64,000 bases of DNA from assembly GCA_963932145.1 (NCBI GenBank), contig OZ010577.1:15663889-15727888 (forward strand), in the 5' to 3' direction. The notes under the pieces are model-generated. The model saw only the letters and a program-made list of their open reading frames with translations. It ran no database searches and was not told the DNA's origin. Origin of the DNA: Acanthosepion lycidas (Eukaryota > Mollusca > Cephalopoda > Sepiida > Sepiidae). Positions 38,631 to 51,257 of this stretch are shown here, in pieces. Within the stretch, counting starts at the first letter, position 1; every line of letters begins with the position of its first letter. Position numbers and translations under genes: made by a program.

Positions 38631-39597
38631 CAATTTCCTTGAAAAACTGTGTGGACGCAAAATGGGTGATCGCTGTATGTTTCTCTCCTGCCGTGCGTTC
38701 TATTTACATTTACATTCTTTCATTTCACTTTATGAACAGGCAAGAGCCTCCTCTAAAACCGGCTTACAATTATTTTTCATTCGAACTCATACAGTGAGCG
38801 TAGCATGCAAAGGTTACGACTCACGTTACAGGGATTTCCTTGAAAACCTGTGTGGACGCAAAATGGGTGATCGCTGTATGTTTCTCTCCTACCGTGCGTT
38901 CTATTTACCTTTACATTCTTTCATTTCACTTTATGAACAGGCAAGGGCCTCCTCTGAAAACGGCTTACAATTATTTTTGATTCGAACTCATACAGTGAGC
39001 GTAGCATGCAAAGGATACTATTCATATAACAGGGATTTCCTTGAAAAACTGTGTGGACGCAAAATGGGTGATCGCTGTAAGTTTCTCTCCTGCCGTGCGT
39101 TCTATTTACCTTTACATTCTTTCATTTCACTTTATGAACAGGCAAGAGCCTCCTCTAAAACCGGCTTACAATTATTTTTCATTCGAACTCATACAGTGAG
39201 CGTAGCATGCAAAGGTTACGACTCACGTAACAGGGATTTCCTTGAAAAACTGTGTGGAGTCAAAATGGGTGATCGCTGTATGTTTCTCTCCTGCCGTGCG
39301 TTCTATTTACCTTTACATTCTTTCATATCACTTTATGAACAGGCAAGAGCCTCCTCTAAAACCGGCTTACAATTATTTTTCATTCGAACTCATACAGTGA
39401 GCGTAGCATGCAAAGGTTACGACTCACGTAACAGGGATTTCCTTGAAAAACTTTGTGGACGCAAAATGGGTGATCGCTGTATGTTTCTCTCCGGCCGTGC
39501 GTTCTATTTACCTTTACATTCTTTCATTTCACTTTATGAACAGGCAAGAGCCTCCTCTAAAACCGGCTTACAATTATTTTTCATTCGAACTCATACA

Positions 39598-41206
39598 GTG
39601 AGCGTAGCATGCAAAGGTTACGATTCATATAACAGGCAATTTCCTTGAAAAACTGTGTGGACGCAAAATGGGTGATCGCTGTATGTTTCTCTCCTATCGT
39701 GCGTTCTATTTACCTTTACATTCTTTCATTTCACTTTATGAACAGGCAAGGGCCTCCTCTAAAACCGGCTTACAATTATTTTTCATTCGAACTCATACAG
39801 TGAGCGTAGCATGCGAAGGATACTATTCATATAACAGGGATTTCCTTGAAAAACGGTGTGGACGCAAAATGGGTGATCGCTGTATGTTTCTCTCCTGCCG
39901 TTCGTTCTATTTACCTTTACATTCTTTCATTTCACTTTATGAACAGGCAAGAGCCTCATCTAAAACCGGCTTACAATTATTTTTCATTCGAACTCATACA
40001 GTGAGCGAAGCATGCAAAGAATACTATTCATATAACAGGGATTTCCTTGAAAAACTGTGTGGAAGCAAAATGGGTGATCGCTGTATGATTCTCTCCTGCC
40101 GTGCGTTCTATTTACCTTTACATTCTTTCATTTCACTTTATGAACAGGCAAGGGTCTCCTCTAAAACCGGCTTACAATTATTTTTCATTCGAACTCATAC
40201 AGTGAGCGTACCATGCAAAGGATAATATTCATATAACAGGGATTTCCTTGTAAAACTGTGTGGACGCAAAGTGGGTGATCGCTGAATGTTTCTCTCCTGC
40301 CGTGCGTTCTATTTACCTTTACATTCTTTCATTTAACTTTATGAACAGGCAAGGGCCTCCTCTAAAACCGGCTTACAATTATTTTTCATTCGAACTCATA
40401 CAGTGAGCGTAGCATGCAAAGGTTACGACTCACGTAACAGGGATTTCCTTGAAAAACTGTGTGGACGCAAAATGGGTGATCGCTGTATGTTTCTCTCCTA
40501 TCGTGCGTTCTATTTACCTTTACATTCTTTCATTTCACTTTATGAACAGGCAAGGTCCTCCTCTAAAACCGGCTTACAATTATTTTTCATTCGAACTCAT
40601 ACAGTGAGCGTAGCATGCGAAGGATACTATTCATATAACAGGGATTTCCTTGAAAAACGGTGTGGACGCAAAATGGGTGATCGCTGTATGTTTCTCTCCT
40701 GCCGTTCGTTCTATTTACCTTTACATTCTTTCATTTCACTTTATGAACAGGCAAGAGCCTCATCTAAAACCGGCTTACAATTATTTTTCATTCGAACTCA
40801 TACAGTGAGCGAAGCATGCAAAGAATACTATTCATATAACAGGGATTTCCTTGAAAAACTGTGTGGAAGCAAAATGGGTGATCGCTGTATGATTCTCTCC
40901 TGCCGTGCGTTCTATTTACCTTTACATTCTTTCATTTCACTTTATGAACAGGCAAGGGTCTCCTCTAAAACCGGCTTACAATTATTTTTCATTCGAACTC
41001 ATACAGTGAGCGTACCATGCAAAGGATAATATTCATATAACAGGGATTTCCTTGTAAAACTGTGTGGAAGCAAAATGGGTGATCGCTGTATGATTCTCTC
41101 CTGCCGTGCGTTCTATTTACCTTTACATTCTTTCATTTAACTTTATGAACAGGCAAGGGCCTCCTCTAAAACCGGCTTACAATTATTTTTCATTCGAACT
41201 CATACA
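39598..41206. repeat. Tetramer repeated in tandem within the left 23-monomer block
   Basis: 39598-40402 (805 bp, including the 1-bp insertion of a hybrid box) and 40403-41206 (804 bp) share the order: CTATCGTGCG unit, GCGAAGG unit with CGGTGTGG, GCGAAGCATGC unit with TATGATTCTC, then a GATAATATT/GTAAAAC unit ending in TTTAAC. The first monomers differ in their box: hybrid in the left tetramer and type 1 in the right. The same pair lies at 44223-45831 in the other large copy. Confidence 0.8.
39616..39636. other. Hybrid box 4 of 7
   Basis: Same core and insertion, 1,006 bp from box 3. It heads the tandem tetramer of the left 23-monomer copy. Confidence 0.85.
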
Positions 41207-43234
41207 GTGAGCGTAGCATGCAAAGGTTACGACTCTCGTAACAGGGATTTCCTTGAAAAACTGTGTGGACGCAAAATGGGTGATCGCTGTATGTTTCTCT
41301 CCTATCGTGCGTTCTATTTACCTTTACATTCTTTCATTTCACTTTATGAAAAGGCAAGGGCCTCCTCTAAAACCGGCTTACAATTATTTTTCATTCGAAC
41401 TCATACAGTGAGCGTAGCATGCAAAGGTTACGACTCACGTAACAGGGATTTCCTTGAAAAACTCTGTGGACGCAAAATGGGTGATCGCTGTAAGTTTCTC
41501 TCCTGCCGTGCGTTCTATTTACCTTTACATTCTTTCATTTCACTTTATGAACAGGCAAGAGCCTCCTCTAAAACCGGCTTACAATTATTTTTCATTCGAA
41601 CCCATACAGTGAGCGTAGCATGCAAAGGTTACGACTCACGTAACAGGGATTTCCTTGAAAAACTGTGTGGACGCAAAATGGGTGATCGCTGTATGTTTCT
41701 CTCCTGCCGTGCGTTCTATTTACATTTACTTTCTTTCATTTAACTTTATGAACAGGCAAGAGCCTCCTCTAAAACCGGCTTACAATTATTTTTCATTCGA
41801 ACTCATACAGTGAGCGTAGCATGCAAAGGATACTATTCATATAACAGGGATTTCCTTGAAAAATTGTGTGGACGCAAAATGGGTGATCGCTTTATGTTTC
41901 TCTCCTGCCGTGCGTTCTATTTACATTTACATTCTTTCATTTCACTTTATGAACAGGCAAGAGCCTCCTCTAAAACCGGCTTACAATTATTTTTCATTCG
42001 AACTCATACAGTGAGCGTAGCATGCAAAGGTTACGACTCACGTAACAGGGATTTCCTTGAAAAACTGTGTGGACGCAAAATGGGTGATCGCTGTATGTTT
42101 CTCTCCTACCGTGCGTTCTATTTACCTTTACATTCTTTCATTTCACTTTATGAACAGGCAAGGGCCTCCTCTGAAACCGGCTTACAATTATTTTTCATTC
42201 GAACTCATACAGTGAGCGTAGCATGCAAAGGATACTATTCATATAACAGGGATTTCCTTGAAAAACTGTGTGGACGCAAAATGGGTGATCGCTGTAAGTT
42301 TCTCTCCTGCCGTGCGTTCTATTTACCTTTACATTCTTTCATTTCACTTTATGAACAGGCAAGAGCCTCCTCTAAAACCGGCTTACAATTATTTTTCATT
42401 CGAACTCATACAGTGGGCGTAGCATGCAAAGGTTACGACTCACGTAACAGATATTTCCTTGAAAAACTGTGTGGACGCAAAGTGGGTGATCGCTGTATGT
42501 TTCTCTCCTGCCGTGCGTTCTATTTACCTTTACATTCTTTCATTTCACTTTATGAACAGGCAAGAGACTCCTCTAAAACCGGCTTACAATTATTTTTCAT
42601 TCGAACTCATACAGTGAGCGTAGCATGCAAAGGTTACGACTCACGTAACAGGGATTTCCTAGAAAAACTTTGTGGACGCAAAATGGGTGATCGCTGTATG
42701 TTTCTCTCCTGCCGTGCGTTCTATTTACATTTACATTCTTTCATTTCACTTTCTGAACAGGCAAGAGCCTCCTCTAAAACCGGCTTACAATTATTTTTCA
42801 TTCGAACTCATACAGTGAGCGTAGCATGCAAAGGTTACGACTCACGTAACAGGGATTACCTTGAAAAACTGTGTGGAGTCAAAATGGGTGATCGCTGTAT
42901 GTTTCTCTCCTGCCGTGCGTTCTATTTACCTTTACATTCTTTCATTTCACTTTATGAACAGGCAAGAGCCTCCTCTAAAACCGGCTTACAATTATTTTTC
43001 ATTCGAACTCATACAGTGAGCGTAGCATGCAAAGGTTACGACTCACGTAACAGGGATTTCCTTGAAAAACTTTGTGGACGCAAAATGGGTGATCGCTGTA
43101 TGTTTCTCTCCTGCCGTGCGTTCTATTTACCTTTACATTCTTTCATTTCACTTTATGAACAGGCAAGAGCCTCCTCTAAAACCGGCTTACAATTATTTTT
43201 CATTCGAACTCATACAGTGAGCGTAGCATGCAAA

Positions 43235-43255
43235 GGTTACGATTCATATAACAGG
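43235..43255. other. Hybrid box 5 of 7
   Basis: Counterpart of box 3 in the right 23-monomer copy, exactly 4,625 bp away. Confidence 0.85.
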
Positions 43256-44240
43256 CAATTTCCTTGAAAAACTGTGTGGACGCAAAATGGGTGATCGCTG
43301 TATGTTTCTCTCCTGCCGTGCGTTCTATTTACATTTACATTCTTTCATTTCACTTTATGAACAGGCAAGAGCCTCCTCTAAAACCGGCTTACAATTATTT
43401 TTCATTCGAACTCATACAGTGAGCGTAGCATGCAAAGGTTACGACTCACGTTACAGGGATTTCCTTGAAAACCTGTGTGGACGCAAAATGGGTGATCGCT
43501 GTATGTTTCTCTCCTACCGTGCGTTCTATTTACCTTTACATTCTTTCATTTCACTTTATGAACAGGCAAGGGCCTCCTCTGAAAACGGCTTACAATTATT
43601 TTTGATTCGAACTCATACAGTGAGCGTAGCATGCAAAGGATACTATTCATATAACAGGGATTTCCTTGAAAAACTGTGTGGACGCAAAATGGGTGATCGC
43701 TGTAAGTTTCTCTCCTGCCGTGCGTTCTATTTACCTTTACATTCTTGCATTTCACTTTATGAACAGGCAAGAGCCTCCTCTAAAACCGGCTTACAATTAT
43801 TTTTCATTCGAACTCATACAGTGAGCGTAGCATGCAAAGGTTACGACTCACGTAACAGGGATTTCCTTGAAAAACTGTGTGGAGTCAAAATGGGTGATCG
43901 CTGTATGTTTCTCTCCTGCCGTGCGTTCTATTTACCTTTACATTCTTTCATATCACTTTATGAACAGGCAAGAGCCTCCTCTAAAACCGGCTTACAATTA
44001 TTTTTCATTCGAACTCATACAGTGAGCGTAGCATGCAAAGGTTACGACTCACGTAACAGGGATTTCCTTGAAAAACTTTGTGGACGCAAAATGGGTGATC
44101 GCTGTATGTTTCTCTCCGGCCGTGCGTTCTATTTACCTTTACATTCTTTCATTTCACTTTATGAACAGGCAAGAGCCTCCTCTAAAACCGGCTTACAATT
44201 ATTTTTCATTCGAACTCATACAGTGAGCGTAGCATGCAAA

Positions 44241-44261
44241 GGTTACGATTCATATAACAGG
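44241..44261. other. Hybrid box 6 of 7
   Basis: Counterpart of box 4 in the right 23-monomer copy, exactly 4,625 bp away. Confidence 0.85.
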
Positions 44262-47200
44262 CAATTTCCTTGAAAAACTGTGTGGACGCAAAATGGGTGA
44301 TCGCTGTATGTTTCTCTCCTATCGTGCGTTCTATTTACCTTTACATTCTTTCATTTCACTTTATGAACAGGCAAGGGCCTCCTCTAAAACCGGCTTACAA
44401 TTATTTTTCATTCGAACTCATACAGTGAGCGTAGCATGCGAAGGATACTATTCATATAACAGGGATTTCCTTGAAAAACGGTGTGGACGCAAAATGGGTG
44501 ATCGCTGTATGTTTCTCTCCTGCCGTTCGTTCTATTTACCTTTACATTCTTTCATTTCACTTTATGAACAGGCAAGAGCCTCATCTAAAACCGGCTTACA
44601 ATTATTTTTCATTCGAACTCATACAGTGAGCGAAGCATGCAAAGAATACTATTCATATAACAGGGATTTCCTTGAAAAACTGTGTGGAAGCAAAATGGGT
44701 GATCGCTGTATGATTCTCTCCTGCCGTGCGTTCTATTTACCTTTACATTCTTTCATTTCACTTTATGAACAGGCAAGGGTCTCCTCTAAAACCGGCTTAC
44801 AATTATTTTTCATTCGAACTCATACAGTGAGCGTACCATGCAAAGGATAATATTCATATAACAGGGATTTCCTTGTAAAACTGTGTGGACGCAAAGTGGG
44901 TGATCGCTGAATGTTTCTCTCCTGCCGTGCGTTCTATTTACCTTTACATTCTTTCATTTAACTTTATGAACAGGCAAGGGCCTCCTCTAAAACCGGCTTA
45001 CAATTATTTTTCATTCGAACTCATACAGTGAGCGTAGCATGCAAAGGTTACGACTCACGTAACAGGGATTTCCTTGAAAAACTGTGTGGACGCAAAATGG
45101 GTGATCGCTGTATGTTTCTCTCCTATCGTGCGTTCTATTTACCTTTACATTCTTTCATTTCACTTTATGAACAGGCAAGGGCCTCCTCTAAAACCGGCTT
45201 ACAATTATTTTTCATTCGAACTCATACAGTGAGCGTAGCATGCGAAGGATACTATTCATATAACAGGGATTTCCTTGAAAAACGGTGTGGACGCAAAATG
45301 GGTGATCGCTGTATGTTTCTCTCCTGCCGTTCGTTCTATTTACCTTTACATTCTTTCATTTCACTTTATGAACAGGCAAGAGCCTCATCTAAAACCGGCT
45401 TACAATTATTTTTCATTCGAACTCATACAGTGAGCGAAGCATGCAAAGAATACTATTCATATAACAGGGATTTCCTTGAAAAACTGTGTGGAAGCAAAAT
45501 GGGTGATCGCTGTATGATTCTCTCCTGCCGTGCGTTCTATTTACCTTTACATTCTTTCATTTCACTTTATGAACAGGCAAGGGTCTCCTCTAAAACCGGC
45601 TTACAATTATTTTTCATTCGAACTCATACAGTGAGCGTACCATGCAAAGGATAATATTCATATAACAGGGATTTCCTTGTAAAACTGTGTGGACGCAAAG
45701 TGGGTGATCGCTGAATGTTTCTCTCCTGCCGTGCGTTCTATTTACCTTTACATTCTTTCATTTAACTTTATGAACAGGCAAGGGCCTCCTCTAAAACCGG
45801 CTTACAATTATTTTTCATTCGAACTCATACAGTGAGCGTAGCATGCAAAGGTTACGACACACGTAACAGGGATTTCCTTGAAAAACTGTGTGGACGCAAA
45901 ATGGGTGATCGCTGTATGTTTCTCTCCTATCGTGCGTTCTATTTACCTTTACATTCTTTCATTTCACTTTATGAACAGGCAAGGGCCTCCTCTAAAACCG
46001 GCTTACAATTATTTTTCATTCGAACTCATACAGTGAGCGTAGCATGCAAAGGTTACGACTCACGTAACAGGGATTTCCTTGAAAAACTGTGTGGACGCAA
46101 AATGGGTGATCGCTGTAAGTTTCTCTCCTGCCATGCGTTCTATTTACCTTTACATTCTTTCATTTCACTTTATGAACAGGCCAGAGCCTCCTCTAAAACC
46201 GGCTTACAATTATTTTTCATTCGAACTCATACAGTGAGCGTAGCATGCAAAGGATACTATTCATATAACAGGGATTTCCTTGAAAAACTGTGTGGACGCA
46301 AAATGGGTGATCGCTGTATGTTTCTCTCCTGCCGTGCGTTCTATTTACCTTTACATTCTTTCATTTCACTTTATGAACAGGCATGGGTCTCCTCTAAAAC
46401 CGGCTTACAATTATTTTTCATTCGAACTCATACAGTGAGCGTACCATGCAAAGGATACTATTCATATAACAGGGATTTCCTTGTAAAACTGTGTGGACGC
46501 AAAGTGGGTGATCGCTGTATGTTTCTCTCCTGCCGTGCGTTCTATTTACCTTTACATTCTTTCATTTAACTTTATGAACAGGCAAGGGCCTCCTTTAAAA
46601 CCGGCTTACAATTATTTTTCATTCGAACTCATACAGTGAGCGTAGCATGCAAAGGTTACGACTCACGTAACAGGGATTTCCTTGAAAAACTGTGTGGACG
46701 CAAAATGGGTGATCGCTGTATGTTTCTCTCCTATCGTGCGTTCTATTTACCTCTACATTCTTTCATTTCACTTTATGAACAGGCAAGGGCCTCCTCTAAA
46801 ACCGGCTTACAATTATTTTTCATTCGAACTCATACAGTGAGCGTAGCATGCAAAGGTTACGACTCACGTAACAGGGATTTCCTTGAAAAACTGTGTGGAC
46901 GCAAAATGGGTGATCGCTGTAAGTTTCTCTCCTGCCGTGCGTTCTATTTACCTTTACATTCTTTCATTTCACTTTATGAACAGGCAAGAGCCTCCTCTAA
47001 AACCGGCTTACAATTATTTTTCATTCGAACTCATACAATGAGCGTAGCATGCAAAGGTTACGACTCACGTAACAGGGATTTCCTTGAAAACCTGTGTGGA
47101 CGCAAAGTGGGTGATCGCTGTATGTTTCTCTCCTGCCGTGCGTTCTATTTACCTTTACATTCTTTCATTTCACTTTATGAACAGGCAAGAGCCTCCTCTA

Positions 47201-48864
47201 AAACCGGCTTACAATTATTTTTCATTCGAACTCATACAGTGAGCGTAGCATGCAAAGGATAATATTCATATAACAAGGATTTCCTTGAAAAACTGTGTGG
47301 ACGCAAAGTGGGTGATCGCGGTATGTTTCTCTCCTGCCGGGCGTTCTATTTACCTTTACATTCTTTCATTTCACTTTATGAACAGGCAAGAGACTCCTCT
47401 AAAACCGGCTTACAATTATTTTTCATTCGAACTCATACAGTGAGCGTAGCATGCAAAGGTTACGACTCACGTAACAGGGATTGCCTTGAAATACTGTGTG
47501 GACGTAAAATGGGTGATCGCTGTATCTGTCTCTCCTGCCGTGCGTTCTATATACATTTACTTTCTTTCATTTAACTTTATGAACAGGCAAGAGCCTCCTC
47601 TAAAACCGGCTTACAATTATTTTTCATTCGAACTCATACAGTGAGCGTAGCATGCAGAGGTTACGACTCACGTAACAGGGATTTCCTTGAAAACCTGTGT
47701 GGACGCAAAGTGGGTGATCGCTGTATGTTTCTCTCCTGCCGTGCGTTCTATTTACCTTTACATTCATTCATTTCACTTTATGAACAGGCAAGAGCCTCCT
47801 CTAAAACCGGCTTACAATTATTTTTCATTCGAACTCATACAGTGAGCGTAGCATGCAAAGGATACTATTCATATAACATGGATTTCCTTGAAAAACTGTG
47901 TGGACGCAAAATGGGTTATCGCTGTATGTTTCTCTCCTGCCGTGCGTTCTATTTACCGTTACATACTTTCATTTAACTTTATGAACAGGCAAGGGTCTCC
48001 TCTAAAACCGGCTTACAATTATTTTTCATTCGAACTCATACTGTGAGCGTAGCATGCAAAGGTTACGACTCACGTGACAGGGATTTCCTTGAAAAACTGT
48101 GTGGACGCAAAATGGGTGATCGCTGTATGTTTCTCTCCTGCTGTGCGTTCTATTTACCTTTACATTCTTTCATTTCACTTTATGAACAGGCAAGGGTCTC
48201 CTCTAAAACCGGCTTACAATTATTTTTCATTCGAACTCATACAGTGAGCGTAGCATGCAAAGGATAATATTCATATAACAGGGATTTCCTTGAAAAACTG
48301 TGTGGAAGCAAAATGGGTGATCGCTGTATGTTTCTCTCCTGCCGTGCGTTCTATTTACCCTTACATTCTTTCATTTCACTTTATGAACAGGCAAGAGCCT
48401 CCTCTAAAACCGGCTTACAATTATTTTTCATTCGAACTCATACAGTGAGCGTAGCATGCAAAGTATACTATTCATATAACAGGGATTTCCTTGAAAAATT
48501 GTGTGGACGCAAAATGGGTGATCGCTGTATGTTTCTCTCCTGTAGTGCGTTCTATTTACATTTACTTTCTTTCATTTAACTTTATGAACAGGCAAGAGCC
48601 TCTTCTAAAACTGGCTTACAATTATTTTTCATTCGAACTCATACAGTGAGCGTAGCATGCAAAGGATACTATTCATATAACAGGGATTTCCTTGAAAAAT
48701 TGTGTGGACGCAAAATGGGTGATCGCTGTATGTTTCTCTCCTGCCGTGCGTTCTATTTACATTTACATTCTTTCATTTCACTTTATGAACAGGCAAGAGC
48801 CTCCTCTAAAACCGGCTTACAATTATTTTTCATTCGAACTCATACAGTGAGCGTAGCATGCAAA

Positions 48865-48885
48865 GGTTACGATTCATATAACAGG
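48865..48885. other. Hybrid box 7 of 7, outside the usual cassette
   Basis: Same core and insertion, but preceded by two type-2 monomers (48445, 48646) instead of the GGAGTC and CTTTGTGG units. It is the only hybrid found out of its cassette. Confidence 0.85.
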
Positions 48886-49450
48886 CAATTTCCTTGAAAA
48901 ACTGTGTGGACGCAAAATGGGTGATCGCTGTATGTTTCTCTCCTGCCGTGCGTTCTATTTACATTTACATTCTTTCATTTCACTTTATGAACAGGCAAGA
49001 GCCTCCTCTAAAACCGGCTTACAATTATTTTTCATTCGAACTCATACAGTGAGCGTAGCATGCAAAGGTTACGACTCACGTAACAGGGATTTCCTTGAAA
49101 ATCTGTGTGGACGCAAAATGGGTGATCGCTGTATGTTTCTCTCCTACCGTGCGTTCTATTTACCTTTACATTCTTTCATTTCACTTTATGAACAGGCAAG
49201 AGCCTCCTCTAAAACCGGCTTACAATTATTTTTCATTCGAACTCATACAGTGAGCGTAGCATGCAAAGTTTACGACTCACGTAACAGGGATTTCCTTGAA
49301 AAACTGTGTGGACGGAAAGTGGGTGATCTCTGTATGTTTCTCTCCTGCCGTGCGTTCTATTTATTTTTACATTCTTTCATTTCACTTTATGAACAGGCAA
49401 GAGCCTCCTCTAAAACCGGCTTACAATTATTTTTCATTCGAACTCATACA

Positions 49451-49849
49451 GTGAGCGTAGCATGCAAAGGATAATATTCATATAACTGGGATTTCCTTGA
49501 AAAACTGTGTGGACGCAAAGTGGGTGATCGCTGTATGTTTCTCTCCTGCCGTGCGTTCTATTTACCTTTACATTCTATCATTTCACTTTATGAACAGGCA
49601 AGAGCCTCCTCTAAAACCGGCTTACAATTATTTTTCATTCGAACATACAGTGAGCGTAGCATGCAAAGGATACTATTCATATAACAGGGATTTCCTTAAA
49701 AAACTGTGTGGACGCAAAATGGGTGATCTCTGTATGTTTCTCTCCTGCCGTGCGTTATTTTTACATTTACATTCTTTCATTTCACTTTATGAACAGGCAA
49801 GAGCCTCCTCTAAAACCGGCTTACAATTATTTTTCATTCGAACTCATAC
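49451..49849. other. Monomer pair with the only 2-bp deletion
   Basis: The unit at 49451 ends in CGAACATACAG instead of CGAACTCATACAG, so it is 199 bp. All other indels noted in the window are single bases. Confidence 0.85.
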
Positions 49850-51257
49850 AGTGAGCGTAGCATGCAAAGGTTACGACTCACGTAGCAGGGATTTCCTTGA
49901 AAATCTGGGTGGACGCAAAGTGGGTGATCGCTGTATGTTTCTCTACTGCCGTGCGTTCTATTTACCTTTACATTCTTTCATTTAACTTTATGAACAGGCA
50001 AGAGCCTCCTCTAAAAGCTGCTTAGAATTATTTTTCATTCAAACTCATACAGTGAGCGTAGCATGCAAAGGTTACGACTCACGTAACAGGGATTTCCTTG
50101 AAAAACTGTGTGGACGCAAAGTGGGTGATAGCTGTATGTTTCTCTCCTGCCGTGCGTTCTATTTACCTTTACATTCTTTCATTTCACTTTATGAACAGGC
50201 AAGAGCCTCATCTAAAACCGGCTTACAATTATTTTTCATTCGAACTCATACAGTGAGCGTAGCATGCAAAGGATACTATTCATATAACAGGGATTTCCTT
50301 GAAAATCTGTGTGGACGCAAAATGGGTGATCGCTGTATGTTTCTCTCCTGCCGTGCGTTCTATTTACCTTTACATTCTTTCAGTTCACTTTATGAACAGG
50401 CAAGAGCCTCCTCTAAAACCGGCTTACAATTATTTTTCATTCGAACTCATACAGTGAGCGTAGCATGCAAAGGATACTATTCATATAACAGTGATTTCCT
50501 TGAAAAACTGTGTGGACGCAAAATGGGTGATGTCTGTATGTTTCTCTCCTGCCGTGCGTTCTATTTACATTTACATTCTTTCATTTCACTTTATGAACAG
50601 GCAAGAGCCTCCTCTAAAACCGGCTTACAATTATTTTTCATTCGAACTCATACAGTGAGCGTAGCATGCAAAGGTTACGACTCACGTAACAGGGATTTCC
50701 TTGAAAATCTGGGTGGACGCAAAGTGGGTGATTGCTGTATGTTTCTCTCCTGCCGTGCGTTCTATTTACCTTTACATTCTTTCATTTCACTTTATGAACA
50801 GGAAAGAGCCTCCTCTAAAAGCTGCTTACAATTATTTTTCATTCGAACTCATACAGTGAGCGTAGCATGCAAAGGTTACGACTCACGTAACAGGGATTTC
50901 CTTGAAAAACTGTGTGGACGCAAAGTGGGTGATCGCTGTAGGTTTCTCTCCTGCCGTGCGTTCTATTTACCTTTACATTCTTTCATTTCACTTTATGAAC
51001 AGGCAAGAGCCTCATCTAAAACCGGCTTACAATTATTTTTCATTCGAACTCATACAGTGAGCGTAGCATGCAAAGGATACTATTCATATAACAGGGATTT
51101 CCTTGAAAATCTGTGTGGACGAAAAATGGGTGATCGCTGTATGTTTCTCTCCTGCCGTGCGTTCTATTTACCTTTACATTCTTTCATTTGACTTTATGAA
51201 CAGGCAAGTGTCTCCTCTAAAACCGGCTTACAATTATTTTTCATTCGAACTCATACA

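Larger units (their letters stand above)
36582..41206. repeat. 23-monomer block, left copy of a 4,625-bp duplication
   Basis: This block contains 23 monomers, including two with the 1-bp hybrid-box insertion, giving 4,625 bp. Every private variant in it recurs 4,625 bp to the right: CAGTGGGCG (37789), AAGAGACTCC (37939), CCTAGAAAAAC (38033), TTTCTGAACAGG (38126), GATTACCTTG (38231), TTTGATTCG (38977), TTCATATCAC (39323) and CTCCGGCCG (39490). Its last monomer (41006) has been altered by a conversion-like patch. Confidence 0.88.
41207..45831. repeat. 23-monomer block, right copy of the 4,625-bp duplication
   Basis: It runs parallel to 36582-41206. Differences noticed by eye are G at 43747 (TTCTTGCATT), G at 45181 where the left copy has T at 40556 (AAGGTCC), and the patch in the left copy's last monomer. 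So few differences over 4.6 kb imply a recent event; an assembly artefact is the main alternative. Confidence 0.88.
45832..50051. repeat. Heterogeneous stretch between the large duplication and the right-hand subfamilies
   Basis: About 21 monomers with many single-copy variants and little internal periodicity. Examples are GCATGCAGAGG (47653), CATACTGTGAG (48038), TGTAGTGCG (48541), GGGTTATCGC (47915), TTATTTTTACATTC (49362) and TAACTGGG (49485). It includes a hybrid box at 48865-48885 and the only 2-bp deletion (near 49645). It shares a segment with 20298-20900. The lower homogeneity suggests it has escaped the recent duplications that surround it. Confidence 0.65.

Noticed and set aside
43546..43770. 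Minus-strand open frame of 74 codons
   Set aside because: It exists because T at 43747 changed to G, removing a stop; the counterpart in the other 4,625-bp copy lacks it. No support as a gene.
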